This document shows, piece after piece, positions 1-10,904 of a stretch of 64,000 nucleotides of DNA (position 1 is its first letter; every line of letters starts with the position of its first letter). The notes beneath the pieces were generated by a model, which was not told the DNA's origin, searched no databases, and was given only the letters and a program-made list of their open reading frames with translations. The DNA lies in assembly GCA_000708835.1 (NCBI GenBank), contig DF236968.1, forward strand, positions 310,001-374,000, given 5' to 3'. Source of the DNA: Klebsormidium nitens. Its lineage: Eukaryota; Streptophyta; Klebsormidiophyceae; Klebsormidiales; Klebsormidiaceae. Position numbers and translations under genes: made by a program.

Positions 1-525
1 TTCCTTGTGTCTTGGAAAGACCCTATGTAGAGATCCTCGTTTCTTCGTTCTTCATATCCTTCTCTTGGACATTGATCTCCAATCGTGCGGACAGCTCCAA
101 AGTTTTAATTCCACAACGTCCTCACGACGTGGGGACACGAGGAAGCAGTGATGAGCAGATGATTGGTGACGTGGAATGAGCGCATCTTTGGAGTGTGGAG
201 ACACCATTCGCTCCATGCTGCTCGGTAATCTGATTGAGTGGCGGATTCATGGAACCTCTGAATAGCTCGAACGAAAGGAAATCCAAAGCACAGTCGCTGC
301 TTCACGCTCTGGTTCTTGCAGATCCAGAAGCTTTCGCTCCTACTTGAAAGGGTTTTGATTGAATATCGGGTCGCAATCTAAACCCCATCCTCTCTCAATG
401 CTTCTGATCCATGATTACTAGAGCTGCTAAATGGAGCAGGTGACTCTCAGAACTCGTCCAGGAAGCCCGGGGAGACTCTTCGAGGGAAATCCTTGATCGC
501 AATCCTGAACTCCAAACCTTTGCAG
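1..525. other. Intron or upstream part of the GH9 gene; no exon seen
   Basis: This stretch precedes the first recognisable GH9 exon, whose acceptor (tttgcag) ends at 525. I looked for the N-terminal half of the GH9 fold in all frames and found none here. The catalytic-domain start must therefore lie beyond the left edge of the window, and these bases are probably intron. Confidence 0.4.
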
Positions 526-3500
526 GCCCGGTTCTACCAATCCTACAGCGGCTACAACGACGAGCTCCTGTGGGCGGCCACGTGGCTGCACCGCGCGTCG
601 GGCGACGGTACGTACCTTGACTACGTGGTTAACAACCAGGGACCGCTGAACGCGGCCGGCTCCGCGACGGAGTTCAGCTGGGACAGCAAAACCGCCGGCG
701 CCGACATTCTGCTCGCGCGCCAAGCGCTCAGCTGCGGGCAGACAAACGAGCTGTACACGCATATACGTATGGCGGCGGAAACGGTGAGGGGCCTAGAGAG
801 TGCGGTGATATTCTCCGGTTGGTGCTCGATTCGTATGATTTGGCGCGTGGGTTTCAGGTTCTCGCTATGCTTGATCGAAGAAGCACGGGGTCCGCCTTTT
901 GAACGCTAAGCTTCGGTTTGCAAAGGGAAGCAACAGAGGAAAGCAAAAGAAGCGAGGGTGTCGTTTGGGCTACCATTCGCATCCGTTCTTCGATTACCTT
1001 TTCTGGAAAACACAATATTGCCGTTCAGCATGGTTGCAGAATTCATTGCCGTCGTCTCTTGGCTTCTCGCTGAGGTCATGAAGGTCTTTGCACTTAATGA
1101 CGGCACGACCTCCATCCTACCATGGTAGCTTACCCCAGATTCTCAACGGCATCCTACCTCTGCTGGTTTGATAATCTCTCCACTGTTCCTCTTGTGCTAC
1201 TTGATATGCCAGGTGCAAAAGGCCTGACCTTCTTCCTATTAGGAAACTTCCCGCAGCGCTGGCGACAGCAGGGTTCTTATTGCTGACGTCACGATCGTCT
1301 TTGCAGTTCGCTTGCTACTACGTGAATCGACTAGTGTTCACCACCGCCAGACGGGCTGGCCTATATCATTGTTGAGTTCTTCACGATGCTCTTGATGACG
1401 TCAATTCCCTTGCCGACTTCATAATCTCCTTTGCAGTTCGTGTGCTACTTCGTCAACAAGCAGGTGCCCACCACGCCAAACGGCCTGGGCTATTGCCAGG
1501 ACCCCACCCTGACATCGGCTCCGACGTAAGCATCTACCTCCTTGCTGACGTCATGATTCTTGTGCAGTACGTGTGCTACTACGTCAACCGCCAAGTGCCC
1601 ACCACGCCAGACGGCCTGGCGTATATTCGGGACGGGTCAAACATGCAGTACTCCAACAACGCCGCGTTCTTGTCCATAGTCTACAGCGACTATCTCTCCG
1701 CGGCGGGGCAAAGCCTGACGTGTAACAACAACGGCGGAGGAACGGTGACGTACTCTCCCGCTCAGGTATGTGACGGCACGTTTTCAGTGCTTTTCTTTTT
1801 GATTCAGAAAGCCAGTTTCTTGAATAAGCGGTTCCGTCGATGATTTAAGACGACCATCTCTTCCGTGGCGGGGCAAAGCCTGACGTCTACCGTCGACGGT
1901 GGGTAAACGGTGACATACTGCCCCGCTCAGGTGCGCGACGTCCCGTGCTGTTGCTTGTCTGAGTGCTTTTTTCGCAGACTAGGTACCGCTATCTTAAGCT
2001 GGGACTTGAAGCAGCACATTTCAAGTCATGTGACGTCATGAAGAAAAATCAACGAGCCCACCATCGGGGCCAACTCTCATTCGCTGTGGTAGATTTTGGA
2101 GTCGGCTCGACCCCGTCTGCTATTGAAAATCTGCACTCTGGATCCGCTTTCTGGTGAAATTTTGGGGCCGCGTCAGAATGTTTCCTCGCAGGAATTCTCT
2201 CCTTCTACGAAAGGAATGAAAGCACCCCTGACCGCGTCGAAGTTCGTAACGGCCTTGGTCATCTGTTTCTTGTGCGAATGGCTACCTGATTCTCGATTCT
2301 GAAACCAGTGATAACCAATCATTCCGGTGTCTTTATCAAGGCCAGCTTGTCCCTCAGTCTAACAAATGATCATTTCCCGCCCCCAACCGTTTTTCGGTTT
2401 CCAAACGCTCAGACCCGACCGCTTGTCCCGAGCAGATCGTTACCTGGGCGCGCACTCAGATTGACTACGTGCTCGGCGGTAACGCGGCCGGTCGGAGCTA
2501 CATGGTGGGCTTTGGCAGCAACTACCCGACGCGTGTGCACCACCGGGGGGCGTCGGTTCCTTCTCCCCCCCCTAACTACTCCTGTGGAGAAGGCTTCCAG
2601 TTCTATCATACGAACAACTCTGACCCGTGAGTCGTGCTTCTTGCTCTATACAACAGAAGCGCGTTGCTTTTTGAGCAAATGAGAAACGGAAAGTCGTCCT
2701 TTGAAAGTTTTGAATGTTTGTAAGGCTCAGGATCTTTTAAACGGTGGTGAAACTGAGGCGTGTAGAGAAAGGAGAAAAAAGGAGGATGGAGATGTGAGGC
2801 TCTACCTTAGACAAAACTAGTTTGGCAGTCCCCTCCGATGTGAAAATGGTTTTCGTTTACCCGCAAGCTAGTCTTGCTGCCTCGAATGTGCACGAGGAGC
2901 AGTGAATTGGCTTCGCCAATACTTGACGACGTCCCTGGAAATAAACAAATCCTCTTCGCCTTCGTGTTTCGAGCTTCTGCAAATCAGTTTGTTTGACATA
3001 AACCGGCGATCAACGAGAAGATAGCTGTTAAGAGGCGGTGGCACTCGTTTTTACCGTCATCTGACAACCTCTTTCTGAACCTACAAGTGTTTCTCGTTCT
3101 CGAGAAACAGTAAGGGTGCGCGGCGACCGAAAAGCTGCAAAAAGCTTTCCAGATTTCTTAGCCAATCGGAGGGCTTTTCAGATCCACGTAGCAGACTAAG
3201 GTAAATACCAGAGGAGGTGTATGGCTTGAACAGTACCGTACCTTTTAAATATCGGTACTACGAAGGCAAGACGGGACGCCAAGTAGGTTTTCGGTCGACG
3301 CGCAACCTAAGAACATAACCGGTCTGATATGTGCTGTTGAAATGGATGTTTTGACCACTCTAAACCTCATCCCTATTCCCTCCAGCCACGTCATCACCGG
3401 GGCAATCGTGGGCGGCCCCTTCCAAGACGGAAGCTACGCCAACATCCGCGACGCCCGTGATGGGATTGAGGGTTACAAGCAATCGGAGCCGACCACGTAT

Positions 3501-5343
3501 ATAAACGCGGGCTACATGGGCGCGCTCGCGCGCCTTATCCGCGGGACCTCGGGGGTAGAGCCCGGGTGCACAGCTGTCACTGTGGGGGATCCCTCTCCGA
3601 CTACCCCAGAACCGACCACCCCTTCCCCGACCACTCCCGCCCCGACCACTCCTCCCCCGACCACCCCCACCCCGGTTACTCCTAACCCGACTACTCCGAA
3701 CCCGACCACTTCCGCCCCGGTTACTCCCAACCCAACAAGTCCCGCTCCGATAACACCTGCCCCGACCACTCCCTCTCCGACAAGTCCTGCCCCGACCGCT
3801 TCCGCTCCAGTGACACCTTCCCCAACCACCTCAGCACCAGTCACTCCTACCCCGACCACTTTTGCCCCGACCACTCCTTCTCCGACAAGTCCTGCCCCGA
3901 CCACTTCCGCTCCAATAACGCCTTCTCCAACCACTTCAGCCCCAGTCACTCCCGCCCCGACCACTTCTGCCCCGACCACTCCCCCCCCAATTACTCCGTC
4001 ACCCACTTTGTCTGCCCCGATCACTCTTGCTCCGACCGCCCAAACGCCAATCACACCTTCTCCGACCGCCCAAATGCCGATCACTCCTTCTCCGACCGCC
4101 CCACCTCCGACTAGTCCTTCTCCGACCAGCGCCGGGCCTTGCCCCGGGCCCACCGTTTACCCGGCGGGGGGTGTCTGCGACTCGGCCTCGGCGACTCCCA
4201 ACCAGGTTAGATTAAACTTCGCTGCATAAAGTAGCTGGAAAAGCCGACCTGCCAAAGCCTACTGTGCTTTGCAGGTAAAGCATACCACAATTGGAATAGG
4301 AAACTTTCTTCTTGCTGCCCGGACGCTGCAGGGGTCGGGTTCACGGAGCTTACCCATCATTCGGAGAAAGGTGCGGGGACTTTGTTGGGAGCGAAGCTCC
4401 ATTGAAATTCCGCCTTTCTACGCGTCGACACGAAAGTGGTGAAGATATTTGCCAGCCATTCAAATGAAGGGGGACGTTCCGCAAAGCGTCAGCAACAATC
4501 CCTTGGTGACACAATGACGATGAGAGTAGTCGCATACGAAGCCCGTCGTTGCAGCATCATTTGCCATCACCCAGATTCTGTGCTGGAGTATCCTGCCGCT
4601 AAACTTCACCGTCCGGCGTTACGGGTTACACAACGTCTCCTTACACGAGAATTTGCAACTCTCAGCAGATCGACCCTGAATCACCTGTATGCATTCCATT
4701 TCCGTTCTCCTCACCGTTTCCGTTTCCGTTTCTCCCAGTGCTATTCCGCCGACGGCTCCTTCTACGTCTGCTGCTTGGGGAACTGCCCCAGCACCCCCGG
4801 CACCCGCCCCTTCTGCGCCGACCCCCCCCCCGGAGACTGTTTCCCGACCCTCCCTCCAACTCTTGGGCAAACCCCCCCACCTAAGATCGATTCGCCGACT
4901 CCCGCGCCAACCGCCCCGACTCCTTTTACCCTTGCGCCAGTCGCACCGATTCCTGCCCCCGTCTCGGCTACCCCGGGCTGCCCTACGGTGCGATCGGCGG
5001 GTGGAGTTTGCGATCCGATGTCACAGATGCCAAACCAGGTGGGCTCGTTTGCCTTTCCCAGAGCGGGTCTCGCTTTATGCTGCAACGTTGGTTTGGCGAT
5101 ACGAACGGCGCCTTTCTGAACTTCTAACAAAAAGCCCGCCCCCGATCGCAAGCACTACAAGTTGGACGAATCGTTACGAATCGTTACGTATCGTCACCTA
5201 CTCTTGCCTAAGCTGATGTCACCTATTTGTTTTTCCAGTGCTACAGCGCCGACGGCAGCAGCTTCATCTGCTGCCCCGGTTCCTGCTCGAGCGCCCCCAG
5301 CGCCGTTCCAACGTGCGCGTCCGTCCTCCCCGGCTGCCCATAA
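526..5343 (+). CDS. GH9 endoglucanase, 3' part, with Thr/Pro linker and two 8-Cys modules
   Basis: Family 9 endo-beta-1,4-glucanase, which cleaves cellulose or related glucans and is normally secreted. Proposed exons are 526-783, 1568-1765, 2436-2626, 3386-4205, 4739-5038 and 5239-5343 (TAA). Intron phases agree at every junction and give 623 visible residues; the N-terminal half lies outside the window. GH9 hallmarks: SGYNDELLWAATWLHRASGD in exon 1; a DYVLGGN..SYMVGFG stretch followed by RVHHRGASVP with the active-site His; and the second signature, D-x4-Y-x3-E with QSEPTTYINA, carrying the catalytic acid. Residues ~284-466 are a PTTPxP linker. After it come two cysteine modules (about 467-523 and 570-623) separated by a second Pro-rich linker. 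A linker plus C-terminal module resembles the layout of cellulases with carbohydrate-binding domains, but these modules match no CBM that I recognise. Family assignment is firm; the binding role is inferred. Confidence 0.9.
1277..1540 (+). repeat. Two decayed upstream copies of a GH9 exon start
   Basis: The true exon begins at 1568 (TACGTGTGCTACTACGTCAA). Near-copies preceded by their own ttgcag begin at about 1307 and 1436, so the repeat unit of ~131 bp includes the end of the intron. The 1307 copy runs into a stop. The 1436 copy stays open and is followed by a gtaagc donor, so it could act as a cryptic or alternative exon. Confidence 0.8.
1858..1945 (+). repeat. Decayed downstream copy of the same GH9 exon's 3' end
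   Basis: This stretch resembles 1694-1783, covering the exon end, its gtatgt donor and the intron start. The shared core is ggcggggcaaagcctgacgt, followed by a cccgctcaggt match. The copy has an in-frame stop (gggtaaacgg) and is not coding. Confidence 0.75.
3590..4134 (+). repeat. Coding Thr/Pro-rich degenerate repeat (GH9 linker)
   Basis: About 45 degenerate 12-nt units encode PTTP, PTSP, PVTP and PITP tetrapeptides, with A, S or N substitutions. It stays in frame throughout and separates the catalytic domain from the Cys modules. Such linkers are usually extended and O-glycosylated. The complementary strand is also open across it, which is a side effect of the repeat. Confidence 0.85.
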
Positions 5344-6518
5344 GTCCGCCGGCGGAAGCGGAACCGTATTCCGCTGCTCCCAAACGGCGGCTGCTGACAT
5401 CACAAAAGAGGACTCGCGCGGAGGTTCCGTGAGGGGTGACGGATTCCCCAGGAATAGAGAAAACTGCGAGTTGATAACCTTATTCATTGCCCAGAGATGC
5501 GTCGGAATCCGTTGAGCGGAATTGGGATGGTAACGACGGACGGAACTGCTCCTAGCGTACATGTTCTGCGTGGAAAGCTCGCGACAACCAGGTCTACAGG
5601 TCTACAAACATCATTGCACAGTCTTTGGTTACGATTTGCTTACGGTGGGGTTCATTGCCCCGAGTCATTGACTTGAACTTTGAGTCTAGAGTTGGGTCAT
5701 CGTAGCACAGCGCAAAAAGCAGACTCCGAACATGGTTATTCCTCGTCAAGTAGATCTTGATTCGCATGGCAAAAGTCAGGAAATTGTCCGGTGAGGTATT
5801 CGAACTCATCCGCGTAAAGAAAACAGACTCGTTAAGATACTAGACGCCGCGCCGTACTGTACGTTTTGCTACAGAACGGTATCGCGAAATTCAAGGAGCC
5901 AATGTCTGCCTTTAGGCGACCGGTTTTGAAACCAACTGCACTCGAAGGACAGTGTAGGAAAAGTACTGACAGACATGTCACACAGTCTAAGGTATCCTTG
6001 GTCATTCTTTTCAAGTTGTTTCTGATTGCACGATGGGTAGTCTGTTTTTCTCCAACACGGCAGAAACAGCGAGTTCCAAGGCACTAGATCCGATACCCCA
6101 CGCTCCGAGACAAGTCTAACAAATCAGAGGCACTTGCAAGCGTGCGGTCATACTAGTTGCGCCCATTCTTGGAGGTCTGATTTAGGAACTAGAATGGGGA
6201 ACATGTACGTGTCAAAAAATTCATGTTCCGCTTCGAGATGCAGATTGCTCAATTGGATCGCCTCCTTCATGCGATGCGTCTCCATACGATTTTTCTGGAG
6301 CACATGCTGGAGTGTTCTGGACTCTGTTCCGTTAGCAAGAATCAGTCAACACCAAATCTCTACTCAATCCGATAAAAAACAGTCGTTTATTTGGGACGCA
6401 ACAGGCACATCGTATCTGCAACCTGCCACTTCTATGACAAGATATGGGGCTCCAACGTTGACTAGTTGTTTTGCGTTCAATGGCGTGTAGTCTTCGTCCA
6501 AGCCCGTAGTCGCGTCTC
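5344..6518. other. Convergent intergenic region, nothing recognised
   Basis: This lies between the GH9 stop and the sulfotransferase stop, which face each other. It should hold both 3' UTRs. I see no conserved protein motif, RNA gene or clear repeat. Confidence 0.5.
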
Positions 6519-9500
6519 CTAGCCATCCTCTGACGTATCCTCGACAATCTCTGCCGCATCCTCAACGTATTTGCTCCACTGCTTCGACGCTGCCATCTCC
6601 TTCAACCTTGCGACTGAGAGCTCATGCAATTTCCCCGCCTTCTCATACAGCATCGCATCCCAGCTGTTCAGTTCCGCCAGCTTTGCCGTAGTGGCCTCTG
6701 ACAAGCTGGATCGCACCACCATTCCCGCGGACTCGTCCAGCGTGGTCGGGTTGGTTTCGGTGCCTTTCAGCGGACCCACCGTTCTCTTCATGTTGAACAG
6801 GCGCGAAACCAAAGGGGCCAACGGCTCGACGTCCGACATGTTCTCCGCCAGAAACACGAGCGCGAAGTTCCGCAGGTTGCGCAGCGCGCACTCGTAATGC
6901 GCGCGCGTGATTTCGGTGAGCGCCCCGAGCGGCGTGTCTTCTCCGAGACGCCCCTCAGAGCCCCGGTCATCAGAGCCCCGAATATGCAGGAAACAAACAA
7001 TCAAAAGGTTCTCACAGGATCCTCAGAGACTACACGCGAAGCCCCTTCTCCTATAAGGGTGAAGACCCAAAATGCAGATTGTCCGCTTATTGTAGACGTG
7101 GTACAAAGGGAAAGTTGAGCATATTCGTACAAGCATCGAGGAAGCGCGCAAAAAACGATCGGGCGAATTAAGCTATCCAAAGGCTCGATAATAGCACCTC
7201 AATAACGTGTGCCCGTTCTCCACCCTACCCTCAGAATCGTACGTGATAGTTTCCCAAAGTTCCGATTATCAGAGCCACGGTCATCAGAGCATGAAGCTTC
7301 AATTTAGCAAAAATGAACATTAGCAAAAGTAATCTGACCATCCTGTGACGGGTGGGGTTAGTTTGGGGGTTTAAGGTGGGTACGGGTGCGGAGCGGGTCA
7401 TTTTGTGGGTTAGGTTTTTAGTGTTAGTGTCGGAGCCTACTTTTGCTAGAGCTTACTTTTGCTTAATCGAAGAGTCATCATCAGAGCTTCGGTTCCTCAC
7501 CCCCGTCTCCTCGTTGCACAAAACGCGCGTCATGTGGTTGCTCTTCTGGAAGCCGCCGAACCGGAATCCGTCATCCCAGACGAAATCGTCAAACGTCGCG
7601 TTTCCGGCGGAAACGATCCCCGACAGCTTCCCCAGTTGGATGTTCCAGTTCCACCAGCTGACGACACGTGACACCGGGTGACGCAGCGTGGTGACGTACG
7701 CGAAGGCGCCCCGGTGGCCGATCGAATGGATGCCGTACGAGAAGTGACCGCTGATGAGGCGGGAGCTCTGGAAGGTGCGCGCGACGCGCGCGCGTTCTGG
7801 CTCTGGCAGGCGGTGATATTTCGCCTCGTATGTGTATGAGAAGATCCACGGGATGCAGTCGAGATCCTCCCAGGCGGGGCTACAAGGAAGACAATTTCGT
7901 TGGTAAGCTGAAGCGCTCTTTTCTCTTTTCTTTGGGCGTCCATCCCACTCGCTCACGAGCTTCAGGTCGCCGCAAACAGCAATTGCGCAACGCAAAACTG
8001 TGGCCGACACGGCACCTATGACGCGACTCGGATGCACGAAACCACTTTGTATTGCTACATATCTCAAACAAGGAGAAATAGTAGCAACTATGTCCCAGTC
8101 TATCGTAGCCCGTTGCTCCTGGGATCACCTGTGACGGTCAAAGACTCGGAAAACGTAAAGAAAAGGGTTGTCGGGTTCGCAGCCACTTAAGTAACTTTTT
8201 CGAAAGCGTCAAAAACAGAGAAAGGGCTGACTCGTGAACATTAAGCCCTAAGCTTGTGACGAAGACACAAACCTTCTAAGGTGAACACGCCTAACGGTCA
8301 AGAGTAAATTGCAACGGCATTCGCTGGTTCAAACGCAAAGTCCGTTAACGACTTACTCATCCCAAGCCGTCAGTCCGGTGCAGCTGTCCGGCTTATACTC
8401 CGCATAGTGCAGGAGGATGAAGAGCTGGTTGCACTTCTCTTCTTCCAGTCGCTCGAGCGCGCGAATGTTGGGCTGACACTCCGCCATGTTGACGTGCGTG
8501 GAAAACATGACGTCCAACGTGCTGCTGGCCGCTTTCTGGATCCGCAGAAGGAACACCGTCGCGCGGCCCGCGAGGAACTCCTCGTGGAGCGGCTCCAACG
8601 GAAGAAGGTCAATGCTCCTGTACAACAAAGTTGATGATTTTGTCGACCTCGTTAACACAGGAGGTTTCGGCTGCTAACCAGGCTGACTAGGTATATACCA
8701 GACTTGACTCTTGGGTTATTGGAGAACTAACCCGGTTTTGACCTTGTCTCAAGGCTGTTTTAACGCCCTGGTTACTGGAACAATAACCGTCGCGCGGCCC
8801 GCGAGGAACTCCTCGTGGAGAGGCTCCAACGAAAGAAGGTCGATACTCCTGTCAGAAGCAAGGTTATTGTCACACTTGTTTGGACACGTGCAAACGTGTT
8901 CCGGAAGTCTCTATTTCGGACAGGGACTTATTTCCTAACGGCAGTCCGAATGTGGCCCGAAGCTCATCCGAACTCGGTCCGGAATCACGCTTTCGTGTCG
9001 CTGCACCGATCTGAAAGGTGTCCCAACTAGATCTGAAACTGTCTGAACCAGATCCGAACCGCACTTCAGTTCGGATCTGGTTCGGACCTGGTTTGGACAA
9101 ACGCTTCCTCGCAGTGGTTCACGGGAAGTTTCGGCTGCTAAGGAGGCTGAATACCAGAATTAGCTCTTGGGTTATTGAACATTTAATCGGGCTTTACCCT
9201 GTTCCAAGGCCGCTTAACGCCCAAGTATGGTTACTGGATATATAACCGGTTTCTAACCCGCCCAGAACCATCCCAAAACCGTCTCTAACTAAGGGCTAAA
9301 AGTTCCTGACGTGAATGCTGTTCTTTTCTCGTCTGTGAGTCATCTTGATGACTCTAATAATCGGCAATGATCATGCACATAAAAGGAACACTCAAAACAG
9401 CGACTGTGATCGCAGATATAAGGCGTGTCCTTTTGATGCAGCGAGACTTCACTAAAGCTTTTTGATGATTTTGAATTTCATGATTTCAGAAGAGATTGTA

Positions 9501-10904
9501 CAGTCGAAGCGCGAATCTGAGCTGAGTGTCGCTTGATCGTGTGGCCGGGAGGATCGCCTCCGTAAAGGAAGTCGCGCGAGCGCACGCTCGTTCGCTAGCC
9601 GACGCGTACCTTTCAATTGCAGGGAATACTGGCTGCTAATCATGCTGTTCACCAGAATTTGAGGTTATTCGGTAACTCAACGGACATTAACCCGTTCCAA
9701 TGCTGGTTACCACTGCCCACGTCTGGTTGTTGGACACATAACTACTTTTCAACCAGCCCATAAGCGGACCAGAACCGTCTGTGGTTAAAAGACAGGACTT
9801 CCTGTGAAGCCGCGGGCATGGCCAGCTTCTTTTACCCGAAGAAAGAGACGGACAAAAGCAGAATGGACCACAACGGCATGCGTTGGCAAGGGATTCCGGA
9901 AGCCGTTGATCCACTCGAAAATTGATAAACGGGGTACTCATGAAGTGACGTGACTAGGGCGACTTATAGTACCCGCATCCTGGTTGATAAGGTCCGCGCT
10001 CGCATTAGTTTGTTGCGAAAAGCCAGAAATGGGGATCCGCCTTTCCGGATCAGTGGAGGAGAGCGCAGTATGAATGCATCTGACGAAAAAGAATCAGGAC
10101 CTACATAGGCGTGCACTTACAAATAGGTTTCAGAGCACTTAAAATCAGCAGTTACAAGATGAAGCTAACCAGATCGAACCATAGTCCATTGGCGAGACTC
10201 AAGAAAGTGCTACGAACATGGCCTGGGCCTACCTCTTCAGCTATCCAAACGAAACGTACTTAAGCCCACCGTGATAAAGAACTTCTTTCAGACCTTGCGA
10301 AAAACGTTCGTTCACACAGCTGCCTCGACTTTGCAGACTGCCCCAATGCACCATCTTTCATTCTTCAGAAACACTTCAGAATCCTCCCAACAAGAGTAAA
10401 GGCCTACAAGTCAATCATCTCAGCAAATCATACAACCTTATTTTGGCCATCAAGGGTCTTCAAAGCAGCACTTCCTCTATAAGAACATCAACATTGTCTG
10501 TATCAGAGACGTCGTTGATCAAAACACGAAACCAAGTGCACTTACTCGTCATCTGCCTCGTTTCCCTCTTCTTCTTCTTCTTCCACGTCAGCGCTATCGT
10601 CATCAGCTTCCTCCCAGCTGTGCGACGGGCTCTCTGCATCGTCCCCCCAGCGAACTTTCCAGACATCAGGCCCCTCTTTCATTGCGGCATTCATAAGCCG
10701 GGTAGTTCCATTTAGAATCTTCTGAATTCCAACAATGGAATGCTCCCGTTTGCTCATCGTGACCCAGGTTATCCGGTAGAGGGCGCCATGGAAATAGAGC
10801 GAGTACGCAGCCCAGAATGACCAGAATAGAAAGAGAAAGATGAGGCAGTACCGGCGGTTGAACGCTGGTGAGCGGAAGCCAGGGCGGTTCTTCGGAGAGT
10901 CCAT
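6519..10904 (-). CDS. Golgi type II carbohydrate sulfotransferase-like protein
   Basis: Transfers sulfate from PAPS to a glycan hydroxyl in the Golgi lumen, by analogy with the Sulfotransfer_2 family. Proposed exons on the minus strand: 10904-10546, 8617-8357, 7879-7501 and 6953-6519, with phases 2, 2, 0, giving 477 residues. The ATG at 10904 gives a short basic tail, one membrane anchor (about 19-38, rich in F, L and W) and then a luminal stem ending in a run of Glu. The 5' PAPS-binding loop is FLLRIQKAASSTL (K148). The 3' PAPS site is TLRHPVSRVVSWW, with R273 and S281 at the standard 8-residue spacing. The C-terminal exon (HYECALRNL..FLAENM) resembles the conserved tail of this family. The acceptor sugar cannot be read from the sequence. 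Intron 1 (~1.9 kb) is full of repeats, and the third intron holds a MITE. Confidence 0.85.
7307..7462. mobile_element. MITE with TTA target duplication (PIF/Harbinger-like)
   Basis: A 156-bp element has imperfect terminal inverted repeats (left GCAAAAATGAACATTAGCA, right ending TAGAGCTTACTTTTGC) and is flanked by TTA on both sides. The 3-bp TTA duplication and short non-coding body fit Tourist-type MITEs. It lies in the last intron of the sulfotransferase gene. A diverged relative lies at 49795-49906. Confidence 0.75.
8556..8850 (-). repeat. Tandem duplication of the sulfotransferase exon 2 start
   Basis: The segment 8785-8850 repeats 8556-8621 almost exactly. It carries the first ~60 nt of exon 2 on the minus strand together with an acag acceptor. 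The copy lies upstream in intron 1 and lacks the rest of the exon (the PAPS-binding loop), so splicing to it would not yield a full protein. Confidence 0.85.
8665..9750. repeat. Three dispersed ~120-bp intronic repeats
   Basis: Related blocks start at about 8665, 9129 and 9625. They share a ggctgctaa start, a ttgggttatt or ggttattcgg middle and a ggttactgg...ataacc end. The first block is part of the exon-start duplication unit next to it. They are non-coding and lie in intron 1 of the sulfotransferase gene. Confidence 0.7.
9045..9083. repeat. Perfect 15-bp inverted repeat (hairpin)
   Basis: The arm gaaccagatccgaac at 9045-9059 is perfectly complementary to 9069-9083, with a 9-nt loop. It sits in intron 1 of the sulfotransferase gene inside a stretch rich in variants of gtccgaac. 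Function unknown; it may be a transposon remnant. Confidence 0.7.

Noticed and set aside
3512-4153. 213-codon open frame on the minus strand rich in Gly and Val
   Set aside because: It is the exact antisense of the coding PTTP linker of the GH9 gene; low-complexity repeats keep the opposite strand open.
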